Source: Armillaria gallica (lineage: Eukaryota; Basidiomycota; Agaricomycetes; Agaricales; Physalacriaceae). Taken from it: a stretch of 64,000 nt of DNA. The notes beneath the pieces are model-generated. The model ran no database searches. It was not told the DNA's origin and saw nothing but the letters and a program-made list of their open reading frames with translations. Numbering within the stretch: position 1 is the stretch's first letter; each line of letters starts with the position of its first letter. The stretch lies in the NCBI GenBank assembly GCA_037576215.1, contig JBANDB010000011.1, positions 2,852,001 to 2,916,000 of the forward strand. The letters run 5' to 3'. Made by a program: the position numbers and the translations under genes. Positions 32,312 through 43,036 of the stretch are shown one piece after another.

Positions 32312-34782
32312 ATGGACGTCGTGAAGGCCGTCGAGACCTATATCGCAAGGCTGGTTTCCGAGCCATCCGCAATGAAGGTCCTCCTGCTGGATTCGCATAC
32401 AGTACGTTTCCTCGATAATACACCTACCACCTAGTCTTACTACGGTTCTCTATGAAGACTCCAATAGTATCCCTTGCTTCGACGCAGTCAATTCTGCTTT
32501 CTCATCAAGTCTACCTCACCGACCGGATAGACAACAAGAAACGGGACCGCATGCCTCACATGAAATGTGTCTGTTTCCTTCAGGCTACGGAAGAGAGTCT
32601 AGAGGCCCTACAAGTGGAATTGCGGGGACCCAAGTATTCAGAGTACTACTTGTGTCAGTCGGTGAATCTCTAGCTGTTCATAGCATACTAAGGATTTACT
32701 CTCATCTATTATATGCAGACTTCACCAACATCCTGAGCAAATCCGTTATAGAGCTTCTTGCGGAGGTGGATGAATACGAAGTTGTCCGGGAGGTCCAGGT
32801 AGCGTCATCAACTATTCTCGTCCTGTGCTTCGGATTGAAATTTGGTGAAGGAGTACTTTGCAGACTACGCGCCACTTTTGCCATCTCTATTCTCACTAAA
32901 CCACACGCCGTCACCATCTAAGCCGCTATATGGGTCCACACCAAATTCATGGCATCCCGACGCGCTAGAACGCTCTGTACAAGGAATATCGGCCGTCTTG
33001 CTTAGCCTCAAGAAGAAGCCAATACTACGGTACGAGAGAATGAGCGGGATGGCAAAGAAGCTGGCCGTCGAAATACAGGTGATGTAACTTATATCGACAC
33101 GACACGTTTCACCTAATTGTTCTGCGCAGCATCGAATACAGTCCGAATCTACCCTCTTCGATTTCCGTCCCACTCAAGTTCCGCCGCTACTATTGATTCT
33201 TGACCGCCGGAATGACCCTGTTACCCCGCTACTCTCACAGTGGACCTACCAAGGAATGGTCCACGAATTGCTTGGTATCCAGAACGGTCGAGTGAACCTG
33301 AGTATGGTTCCTGACATCCGACCGGAGCTCTCTGTGAGTCGAGCGATTTTTGTGTCATACAGGGAGTTGAAATTTTGTTTCAGGAAATCACTCTCACCAC
33401 ATCAACGGATCCATTCTTTCAGGCCCATTATCTTGCAACCTTTGGCGACCTAGGATCGTCGCTCAAGAATTATGTCCAGTCATATCAATCTCGATCCATG
33501 GCTCAGTCTCCGTCATCCATTAACTCAATCGCAGATATGAAGCGCTTTGTTGAAGAGTACCCGGAATTTCGCAAGCTGGGAGGTAACGTCAGCAAACACG
33601 TTGCCTTGGTGGGCGAGCTGAGTCGACTCGTCAGCCGAGACAAGCTTTTAGAAGTTGGAGAGATCGAGCAGGGTCTCGCAACAAGCGCTGGGACTGATTT
33701 CAAGGTAACAATGAATCAACACTTGCTAGATTTTATATTCACATTCATAGAGTGTACACGATCTGATCACGGATAAAGGCATACCGCCATGGAACAAGCT
33801 CCGTTTAGTTATCCTCTATGCCCTACGTTATCAGAAGACCCAAACGGCAAATATCGCTGCACTCATCAATCTTTTGCTCGCGAACGGTGTTTCTCGAGAG
33901 GAAGCTAGAGTAAGTGGGGACGAATTCTATGTTGAATATACATTGACTGTCTTGGCAGCTTGTTTATGTGTTTTTGAACATTGCAGGATCCGATCAGCGT
34001 CAAGACGATCTCTTTTCAACCGAGTCACTCCTCGCAAAAGGACGATCGGCGTTGAAGGGTCTGAAGGTGAGCTCCTGTCTCGCAGTTAAAATACGGGAGC
34101 TCATTGATCTCATCACAAGGGCGTTGAAAACGTTTACACTCAACATACACCTCATCTTTCCGAGACTCTCGAGAACGTGTTCAAGGGCCGGTTGAAAGAA
34201 ACAAGTTACCCTTTCGTCGAGAATGCGGGGCCTAATGCATCTCTTCAAAGGTATGTGAACGACAAGTTCTCGTGCGCATATTATTGCTAACGCTTCGTAG
34301 ACCGCAAGATGTTATAATATTCATCATTGGCGGTGCCACCTACGAAGAAGCACGCACCGTCACACTCCTCAACCAACAATCTTCCACGTCATCTGGTGGT
34401 ATAGGAACACCCGGAGCAGGCATAAGACTGCTCCTTGGTGGGACCTGCGTTCACAACTCGTCGACGTACGTGGCCATCTTTCTACTTATATCATCTGAAG
34501 TTGAGCTGGATCGACAGGTATCTGGAAATGATAAAATCTGCTGCCGAGTCATTCCCAGCATCTGTATACGAACCTCCACCGGAATCTGCGTCAAACGCTC
34601 CCGCGTTGAACTTGAATCTACCAGGAGGTGTGAATGTCAGTTTGGGCGGACCTGCGGGGACAGGTGTGTATCGGACGAGCGGCGAGGGTGTGGGATTGCA
34701 GGCGGATGGCATTCGGGATGGGATGATGAATTTGATAGGCAAGGTCAAGCAAGGTGTAGATCGCATTGCTACACCGCAATAA
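32312..34782 (+). CDS. VPS45: Sec1/Munc18-family protein Vps45
   Basis: SM protein that binds syntaxin-type SNAREs (Tlg2/Pep12 class) for fusion at the trans-Golgi and endosomes. About ten exons. Start [20 protein letters not shown], then [64 protein letters not shown], and the SM hallmark [21 protein letters not shown] with MVHELLGI. Later blocks: [58 protein letters not shown], and [20 protein letters not shown] with the domain-end [16 protein letters not shown]. The C-terminal about 80 residues (from [13 protein letters not shown] to IATPQ) extend past the usual SM end and are Gly/Pro-rich. All junctions read use short GT-AG introns. Its 3' end is duplicated behind VPS36. Confidence 0.94.
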
Positions 34783-35322
34783 CTTGACGGACGATTCACT
34801 CGCTTAACATCGGAATATATTTTCTCCTTTATAGGGCATTTATTTATTTAAGCTTATGCTCCCGATAGTATTCGATGACTCTCAGCAACGAGTATGACGT
34901 GAGAGGAAATGGACGTATGAGATGACAATAGTACGTTTTAACCGTATATGTTGAGCTACGGCGAATAGAGTAGGAGCGCCCTGCACAGCCACTGATAATG
35001 CCGGGGCCGCGGAAGAATAATTCAAGGACGCGACTGCGGAATAATTTTCAGGTAGATCACTGGCATCACCCTGTAAGATGACGCTGATTCTTGGTTTGCA
35101 TGGCGAGGGAGCCTTTGGAATCTGCGACTTTGCTGCGTTCTGTCTTTCCCTGTCTATGCTTACTTTCCCACGCCGGGCATTGATGCTGTGTGGGCTAGGT
35201 GTCTCACGATGTTTCACCTTCCAAGCCGCATATAACTCGTTCTCTTCTGTCCACTCTCCTTGCTTCGTCTCGCCCTTTTCTTTTCTTTCCTTGTCGTCGT
35301 CGTCCTCTTCTCGGCCAACACC
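34783..35322. other. Intergenic spacer with VPS45 terminator and lyase promoter
   Basis: The first 180 bases are the source of the inverted copy at 30112-30512. The remainder should hold the promoter of the lyase gene; a CT-rich tract (about 35240-35315) just before its start resembles a fungal leader. No gene seen. Confidence 0.5.
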
Positions 35323-37769
35323 ATGGCCAACAAGGATGCCTCTGACTCTGCGGCCGGCTTAGTAAAACCGCCTAAGAAGGGCATCAGCAATTGGATCAAG
35401 TTTGGTGTACCAGTTGCTATTCTCGTCATCATTGGAGCCGTCCTTGGCGGTGTCCTTGGTAGTCGAGCAGCCAACAAGAATAACAACAATGGCGGTAGCG
35501 GCGGTTCATCCAGCGGCGCCAGCTCCGGAGGGAATGCCCCGGCAGACCCCAGCGCTGCAGCGAGCGCCGAGCAAGCTATTGGAATTTACGCAACGGCAAC
35601 GAACAGCTATTACATGGTTCCGCTTTACCCATCTACTGTAAGTCCATTGTTGGCTCTGTGGAATATCGCGCTGACAGGTCGTAGACCAACACCGCAGCTT
35701 TCACTATCCCCACCATCCTTGATACCACAGACCCAAAATTCTCTTGGCCGAAAGATTCCTTTGCGCCAACTGACGCTAGTGCCACGGTCGTTCGCCCCGA
35801 CCGACCTCGCCTTATTGCGCCTGCATACAAGTGGAACGCCCTTCCCACGTTGATTCAAAATGACCTATATCTCAAACAATGGAACGACACCATCTTTGGA
35901 AACGCCACGGCATATTATAACCTCCCACCCGTGGTATATCACATGGATGGTGCGAGTGGTATTCTCGACAACGCCCGAGAAATCAAGGAGAGAATCAAGG
36001 CCTTCGCGTATGCTTACCGCATGACCAATGATACCAAGTGGTCTGATCGCTGTTGGCTGGAACTACAGGTCCGTTCTCTATCATAGCATTTATCACTCTT
36101 CAACTTATCATGCATTGCCAGAACGCCGCTGGAAACGGAACAACGGCTTTTGGACCAGATGCGGATCGCTGGAACTCGGGACATTTCCTTGATGTCGCTG
36201 AGTTTTGCTCTGCTTTCGGGATAGCCTATGACTGGCTCTATAATGTCTGGACCGATGACCAAAAGGCCCAGATCAGGTCAACAGTGAACAGATACGGGCT
36301 GTCTTTAGGTGTTGCAGCATTCAATGATGCCACCGTAGCCTACGGTTGGTGGAAGGACAACGTTGATGGCAACTGGAATTGTGTATGTAACGCTGGTTTG
36401 ACCTTGGCATCGCTCGCTATCCTTGGCGATGATACGGAAGGATACGCCAATACCCTTCTCGGTCTCACCATCCCAAATGCCGTGCAGAATTGTGCCAAAG
36501 GTGTGTCGGACGATGGAACATGGGCCGAGACACCCAACTACTGGTACTTCGGGACTACTGGTCATGCCGAGATGGCTTCATCCCTTCTCACAGCGACGGG
36601 CTCCGACTACGGCCTATTGTCCTCCAACCCCGATTTCGTCAAAACTGGCAATTTCCATATGCACGTCTTTGGCCCCACGTCCCTCTTTGATTGGGGTGAT
36701 CACGGTCCGAACAAGTTCTCCTCTACTGCCAATTCCATCATCTTCTATGGCTCACATTATAACGAACCGTCATATATGCTCTTCCAGCGTGAGCAACACG
36801 ATTCTGCCGAGCCATGGTCTATGTTCTGGTACGATCCTGCGAGTGCAGGTGCTTTCTGGGACGGGAAAGAGCTGGACGGGTTTTTCAGTAACGAGTTGGA
36901 TCAATGGGTCGCTATGAGGAGCAGCTGGACGGATATCAAGGCGTTGTACGTGGCTATGAAGGCGGGCCTAAACCAAGGTCATCAGACCCATAACGACCTC
37001 GATGTCGGTGATTTCGTTCTCGACGCTCTCGGCACGCGGTGGGCTGGAGAGTTCGGATCTGGCGATTATCTGGCTCCGAACTACTTCAGCAGTGACGCTC
37101 AAAATAGCGATCGATGGAAGTATTACAGAAAGATGACTGAGGGGCAGAACACTATCCTGATCAGCCAAGCCAACCAGCTCGTCACTGCTAAACCAGTCAT
37201 CACCAAAAACGGGACGACTGGTACCAAGCAAGGTTCAAGTACGGTCGTTTCGCTGGAGGATGGTTCGACAGCCTTCTGGGTAGCTGACATTAGCAGTGCT
37301 TACGCCGACGCGTAAGTCGGGTCGTTATTCTAGTTACTTCTCGCTAACCCTTACACGCAGTACTTCCGTCAAGCGTGGTGTACGGATGATCAACCAAAGA
37401 AAACAAGTTCTCATCCAGGACGAAATTACGTCGACTGGTGGCATCCAATGGCGCATGCACACCAATGCAACTGTGACTACCAACGGCGCATCCGCAACTC
37501 TCGTTCGTGATGGCAAAACTATGGAAGTTTCTATTCTCAGCCCGAGCGGCGCCACTTTCTCAACTTCCGAGGCGAAGCGATTCGACTCCGACCCAACACC
37601 TCCTGCACCGGATCAGGAAAACCCTGGGATTACCGTTCTCATCATTGCGCTGAATGCTGGAACCCAAAATATCCAGGTGTTGTTCAATCCTCAGTGGGAT
37701 GATGATACCCAGTTCAAGACTCCTAGCGGGGTAGCTCTGGATGATTGGTCTCTCACTAGTCATAATTGA
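35323..37769 (+). CDS. Heparinase II/III-like polysaccharide lyase, type II membrane protein
   Basis: Four exons (35323-35637, 35685-36068, 36122-37311, 37361-37769) give 765 aa. A short cytosolic tail with KPPKKGISNWIKFG precedes one membrane anchor (VPVAILVIIGAVLGGVLG, about 29-46) and a Gly/Ser/Asn linker, so the catalytic part faces outward. The N-terminal toroid-like helical part includes DNAREIKERIKAFAYAYRM, HFLDVAEFCSAFGIAYDWLY, NCVCNAGLTLASLAILGD and ETPNYWYFGTTGHAEMASSL. The C-terminal beta-rich part carries the family signature MKAGLNQGHQTHNDLDVGDF with RWAGEFGSGDYLAPNYF, where His, Asn and Tyr residues are the expected catalytic set. The fold and signature place it in the heparinase II/III group; the substrate in a fungus is unknown. 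Several Asn-X-Thr sites agree with a secreted domain. Confidence 0.85.
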
Positions 37770-37941
37770 CGATTCTCGGACAAACTATATCTCTATCTTT
37801 CTTATTGTAGAATATTCGCTATACCAGTGGACTGTTGACAGGCGTATGTGGTATACCGTAGTACTGTATCGATGAACATTATGATCTCACACTAATTTGT
37901 CACGTCGCGACGAGCAAGCGCGTAGCGGGATGCATATCTAT

Positions 37942-39795
37942 CTACATCCACTCATCCTGGACGTACTCCTGCAGAAGTTCGTCCGAGGTACCAAAGTACA
38001 CCTTGAGTTGACATCCCTCAGGACGGGACGGCTCCAAACATGAAAGGATTTCGGCTACATCTTCAGGATCATACACCGGATCCCACCCAACCCATCCAAG
38101 CTTTACCGACTGTAGGCACCTTATCTTGTCGCCATTCCCCACGGCGGAAGTACTCCACCTAGACAAAACCATCTGAACGAACGTGTCGTTCTCAAAAGAC
38201 GCGTCCGTCACTAGATGAAACGTGCTCAGACACGGAACAAGTATCTCGGGCTCATCTTTCTCCCCTTGCTCCTTTCCCCCCGCCCCCCTCGTACTCCCGG
38301 AGTCGGTGTCCGACTCCGATTCTGAGTCAGACAACAAGGTGAGACGTACGAGGATGTCATCGGTGATGGCATCCAGACCGACGTTAATAAACTCGAGACA
38401 TGAGAGAGATGGCGAGGTCCGAAAGACTTCCAGAAGGTCATTCGCATCCACGAGTGCATGCTTGAACCGCAGCTCTCGTAGTGAGCAACGAGACCTGCAC
38501 AGTAGTCCCAGGACAGCAGGAAATAGCTGTTCTCCTTCGTTGTAGGCGTTCATCTCTGTCTCCTGGCAATCGATGTCCAATGAGGAGAGGGACGGAAGAA
38601 TGAGATCGTTGAGCAGCACGTCTAACACGATGCTTGCGGATGTCTTTGCGACAGACAACTTCAGGGAAGCTAGTTGTGAGCAAGTCACTGGAACAGAGAC
38701 GCCAGGACCGGGTGTCCCTCTGCGGCAAAAATCACAGAGATAGGCTATCTCAAATTCGACAATGCGCGTCATCTTGCTGAGGAGGACTGTAGTGTCTTCA
38801 TATGGTGGTCCAAATTGTCTCCCGATGCCCCGATTGACGTTTTTGTACACTGTGATTTGGTCCCACGGAAATGCGAACTCGTCAAGAGGCATTTCCACAT
38901 CCCAAAGTTCGACGTGTCGAAGGTTTTTAGAGTGTTGGAAGGCTTCGAGTCGTGGGTAGTCTGTGAACTCGTTTGGTAACACGATGAGCGTACGCAGTGA
39001 TCGGAACGTTGACTTGAGAGGCTCGAAAGACGCCAGCATGGATGGCCGGAGGTAAAGATGTAGGGTCTCAACCCTGGGGGATGCCATAACTAGGAAAGCA
39101 AACAGTTCGCCTGAAACGGAGTCTTCACCTTCGGTGTCTCCTGGGCAGTGAAGGGAGAGGGAGAGGGGATATTGGCGCGAACGCTGAAGGTGCAGAGCGA
39201 ACCGAGTGAGTTCCCGAGGCGTCCTGCTCTTGAAATTTGAGACATCTTGTATGATGATATACGACCATAGCTTCCCATGTTGAAGCAGCGCGTCTCTCCA
39301 CCGCCTTGAGACCAGCTCAATGCTCCAAAGCGGGCTCTCCTTGTGCTGGAATTCCCAGTGACCCGCGTCGTTCGTGGAGATCCAGCGTTTGGGAGGTGTT
39401 ATCTCGATGGTATGACGAAATATTTCGGTAAGGACTTCTGCAGGCAGGCGTCTAATAGCGCTCAGAGGCGCTCGTCTGACTCGAACCAAGTCTCGCATTC
39501 GCTGGCATTCCTCTGCCATCGATTCCCTGACAACCCTTTGACGCTCGGTCATTTCATCTATCTGCTGTATATGGCGTTCTAGCAGAGCGATGCGTTTCTC
39601 CGCCTTTGAAAGCATCGATTGCAAAGCATGGGCCTCTCCTGGGGCAGGTGGCTCATTTGAGTGCGTAAGTCGTGTAAAGTCGCCCTCAAACGATAGCACA
39701 TCTTCATCCAAGATGTCGAATGAAGGGGTGTGGTGATTGGAGCATGAACACCCTGTACAGGGTGCCCAAGTGTCCTCGGGATTGGTCTGCGTCAT
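37942..39795 (-). CDS. F-box protein
   Basis: Single-exon gene of 617 aa, as is common for the large mushroom F-box family. Residues 1-50 are Cys- and acid-rich. A coiled coil follows (LQSMLSKAEKRIALLERHIQ to about 110), and then the F-box at about 113-175: PLSAIRRLPAEVLTEIFRHT, then SPLWSIELVSRRWRDALLQH and LWSYIII. The rest has leucine-rich-repeat spacing (VETLHLYLRPSML, LRTLIVLPNEF, LRHVELWDVEMP, LASLKLSVAK, LSSLDIDCQE, LSCLEFINVG), likely for substrate binding. Through Skp1 such proteins guide ubiquitin ligases, but the target is unknown. A poly-Ser/Asp/Glu-rich insertion (SDSESESDTDSGS) lies at about 505. It is convergent with the lyase gene. Confidence 0.9.
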   Translation of the reverse strand: MTQTNPEDTWAPCTGCSCSNHHTPSFDILDEDVLSFEGDFTRLTHSNEPPAPGEAHALQSMLSKAEKRIALLERHIQQIDEMTERQRVVRESMAEECQRMRDLVRVRRAPLSAIRRLPAEVLTEIFRHTIEITPPKRWISTNDAGHWEFQHKESPLWSIELVSRRWRDALLQHGKLWSYIIIQDVSNFKSRTPRELTRFALHLQRSRQYPLSLSLHCPGDTEGEDSVSGELFAFLVMASPRVETLHLYLRPSMLASFEPLKSTFRSLRTLIVLPNEFTDYPRLEAFQHSKNLRHVELWDVEMPLDEFAFPWDQITVYKNVNRGIGRQFGPPYEDTTVLLSKMTRIVEFEIAYLCDFCRRGTPGPGVSVPVTCSQLASLKLSVAKTSASIVLDVLLNDLILPSLSSLDIDCQETEMNAYNEGEQLFPAVLGLLCRSRCSLRELRFKHALVDANDLLEVFRTSPSLSCLEFINVGLDAITDDILVRLTLLSDSESESDTDSGSTRGAGGKEQGEKDEPEILVPCLSTFHLVTDASFENDTFVQMVLSRWSTSAVGNGDKIRCLQSVKLGWVGWDPVYDPEDVAEILSCLEPSRPEGCQLKVYFGTSDELLQEYVQDEWM

Positions 39796-40392
39796 TTGGA
39801 TGTGTATGCTAAAAGTGTGAGACTAAACCAAAAAAGTTGTTGAAAACAGATCTCACCAGGTGTTCGCTCGATGATGGAAGCAGAGTGGCACGCGTTGACG
39901 GTTGCAACGATGGTAAAGTAGGACACCGGGCCGATGCCGGCGGCTAAGGCTTCTCTCTTAAGTTCAAGGTATGCGCATCTTCAACGTCTAACGCCTTGCG
40001 AGTGAAGCTTCAAAGTTGAAGGTCGCACATCAGTTCCACTAGAATCTCGGGCTTGATGATATCGTTAAAAGTACAGCATGCCAGAGCAGCCTGCTGCTAG
40101 GATAGTCATTAGTTACAGGTCCGACTTCATAGGCATTTCGGCGCCTATTCTTTAGCTCATAGTGGACGAGTCTCGATGTTCTCGTCGATGATTGTGATGT
40201 CGTACTTTCTAGAGTATTGTGCGAAGCATAAAGATCCAAAGGGAAGGATAGATTACGGAGGTTTATATTTCAAATATTCTCTAGTTGATCAAGAAATAAA
40301 GTAGGGAGTGCGATGCAAGCAAAAATGACAGTCCAAAATTAGTACTCCAAAAGAGTCTCAACCAGACAAATTTCAGATGCATGCCATGAGCT
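39796..40392. other. Intergenic spacer, no gene seen
   Basis: Upstream of the F-box gene and 3' flank of the seven-pass protein gene. No repeat or coding signal was noticed. Confidence 0.5.
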
Positions 40393-41687
40393 CTATTGTG
40401 TCCTTTCAACAACTACCACGAGCTCATCTGACCGTTCCTGTTGAGCCTCAATGTCCATTTCAAGGACTGCGCTCTGCCTGGTAAATCCCTGAAAGCTTGC
40501 CTCAGAAGGCTGAGAAGATTGCGAAGACGTCTGGAAACGAAGGGTCGACACCGTCGCACTTTCGTCATATTCTTCGGTTGGGCGTGTGTGCCCTGCCGCA
40601 GCTCTGCCAATAAGAAGTGTGGGTGCAACTCCCTACACAAGGTGCTCGATGAGTGGTGGGGTCCAAAGGTAGTGAACGCACCTTCGCAAAGCCAGCTATT
40701 ACATCAAAGTAAACCCGTCCAAAATCATTGCAAATGAATAATACCAAGTCTATGATCAAAGCTATTGAATAGAGAGCGGAGGATTCCACTAGCACTGCAA
40801 TAAAACGGTGAAAAACTTTCAGTCGGCCGCCTGCTCTGGCACGTCTAACCCCAGTAACAGTCAAAATCCGGAAAATGATGAACACAGTGCACCATAATGT
40901 CGTTGTCAGGATGGAAGATGAGTAGAGCACCAGAGGTACTCTGCCCAGTTTGGGTGTATCAAAGTACACTTCTTGTATCTCAATGATTTTCGACACTAGA
41001 CATAAAGTTGAATGTGTGAAAAGAATAAGTAGATGAGATCGCCTGGAGATCGGACACCTTACCAGTTGCGGCAATTAGGGAAAGGATTGGAAGTAGAACA
41101 ATAAGCCAGCGCTGTCCCCAGACCATCCAACAGCACCAAATCTAGAATCAAAAAGATGGTAAACTGACATGGATAATCACCAGCAAAGTAGCACACACAA
41201 TATATGAGTCTGCAAGAATAGTACTCATGGTGGCTGGAATACCTACCTCCCAACTGACTGCTTGGTTCAAACTGCCAATCTTGGTGGATATGTTCCAAAA
41301 GTTTTGGCCATTTTCGATGAATGCGGAGCACATAATTGACCATTGGACAGCAAAATCGATAGTAATCAGAGCATAAAGGAGAATAATGACAACGACCAAG
41401 GTTCGTCGGCTTGGCCAGCATTTGTTGATGACTGTGCCACTCGTGTCAGCTTGAATATCGTAGTATAGATGCTCCTGCTTTACATATATTCCACAATGTA
41501 ACAGCAAGAATTCCGGTGTACATGCCTGTCATCAGTCAACATGTACATGTCAGGGCACTAAACGTGGTTGCCCACCATGCAATGACGCGAGGAGAATTTG
41601 GGAGTTCAGGTCAGCGTCGAGAATTTGAAATACGACAGCTTTGACTTCGTCGGTGAGATCGGATGGAATATCCACCTGAGTCGCCAT
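40393..41687 (-). CDS. Seven-pass membrane protein of a mushroom-expanded family
   Basis: A complete gene on the minus strand with six or more exons. Start MATQVDIPSDLTDEVKAVVF, then LLASLHGMYTGILAVTLWNI (membrane 1), RTLVVVIILLYALITIDFAV (2), a loop with SAFIENGQNFWN, VSWEVGIPATMSTILADSYI (3), WCCWMVWGQRWLIVLLPILS (4), VPLVLYSSSILTTTLWCTVF (5), a basic loop (RRARAGGRLKVFHRF) and ALYSIALIIDLVLFICNDF (6), DVIAGFAKGVAPTLLIGRAA (7). It ends in a Ser/Gln/Glu-rich cytosolic tail with RPTEEYDES and STLRFQTSSQ. This motif series is typical of a large, receptor-like but uncharacterised basidiomycete family. No ligand is known. A CpG-decayed partial copy lies at 58572-59790. Confidence 0.85.
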
Positions 41688-43036
41688 GAGGAAAGGTAAG
41701 AGAGATGGGGTAGTGGATTATGAGAATAACGTGTACCGATCCTACCGTTATAAACGGACCCGGTGCAGCCCATGGCTATACTCATTGGCTATTTCAAAGA
41801 TGATCAGCGTCGAACCTCACGGAGTTTGGCAACTGATGAACCGATGCCATTTTCAACTCGCAAATGCAACATGACTCGGAGTGAGATATTGCCAGAGAAA
41901 AGCCTCTGTCATAGGGAAAACACTTATGCCAACTGCGAGCTTTGCAGATATGTGTTCTATTGAATTAGGGCGTCCGAGAACAGAATCAAAAAACCATTGA
42001 AGTGAGGTGCCTACCAAAGTGAGCTTATTCAGTCATGACATGAATCTTAATTAGGTCTTACTCCAAAATGTAGGCCCATTTCCGATCATTACTACGCTGA
42101 AGGAACCTGGAAAGTTGAGATCCGGTAAAGACCTTAGTAAGAGTACCAACTTTTGCAAGTCAGATCGAGACGAGAACCCGCAGCAAGGTCATATAAGGTG
42201 GGAGAAAGTTATCCTGAAAATGAGGCACCTATCAGAAAAGCAGGGGAAGAGAATACAACACGTACCCTATAATGAGCTCCATGAAACCGGTTCTCTTCCT
42301 TTTCCAGTACTTGGTATATCTTCGAAGGATGGGCGCAACATATCTGAGTCAACCTATCCTTGTTTGTGTCATCATTTCTTTTTTAATCATCACTTAGAGC
42401 ACCGAGATAGGCAAAGGTGGTGGCGTGAATTGATACTGAGAGAACGTGAGAGAATAGACTGATGGACCGGTGATACTGTACTATTTCGACCGGTAATTCA
42501 CATAACGCGTAACAAACGCCTCTGAAGTGAATCTCTCGGTATATCGTAACGCATAACAACGGACAATGAAGCTGGTAGACTACAGGTACCAAAAACATGA
42601 TTTTTACGAGTCCAAAATACATTTTCGGCGCCACTACATTACCGTGGTGTTTTTATGCCTGATCCCACACATCAGCACTGTATGGGCTACTTCCCCAGCA
42701 ACGCAACTGTACAACTCGGTGAAATTATTTTCATAATCTTATTTGATGTAATGGTGGCGCTTGCTCGGATCCTGTGAAGCTAATTTCTAAAACGTAACGC
42801 GTAACACGGAGCTCTGAACCTCTAGTCAATTGACCATATAGCATAACGCGTAACACCCCATGAAGCTACGGTCGAAATAGTACAGTATACGTAGAGACAG
42901 ACATCAATTTTGAAATTAATGTCGACATGACAGCGACCCCGTTGATGGGAACCAGTTTAAGCAAGGTCCACAGAAAGAGCAACCGAGCTCCTCGAAAAGA
43001 TCCTACAAGATCGCAACTGAGGGGAGATACCTGTTC
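41099..43036. repeat. Segmental duplication, intact member (partner at 58572-60999)
   Basis: Covers the first half of the seven-pass protein gene and about 1.35 kb upstream of its start. After removing the inserted element at 42476-42885 it is about 1.53 kb, the same as the partner after removing its two insertions. Orientation is direct. This member keeps its CpG sites. Confidence 0.9.
42476..42885. mobile_element. MITE with 17-bp terminal inverted repeats and TA target duplication
   Basis: Ends are CTGTACTATTTCGACCG and its exact inverse. The element is flanked by TA on both sides, and the partner duplication at about 60850 has the empty site (a single TA). Length 410 bases and no open frame. 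Inside are four copies of a motif close to AACGCGTAAC (near 42504, 42547, 42798 and 42845), like the subterminal repeats of DNA transposons. TA duplication and short perfect ends point to the Tc1/mariner superfamily. It inserted after the duplication. Confidence 0.85.
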
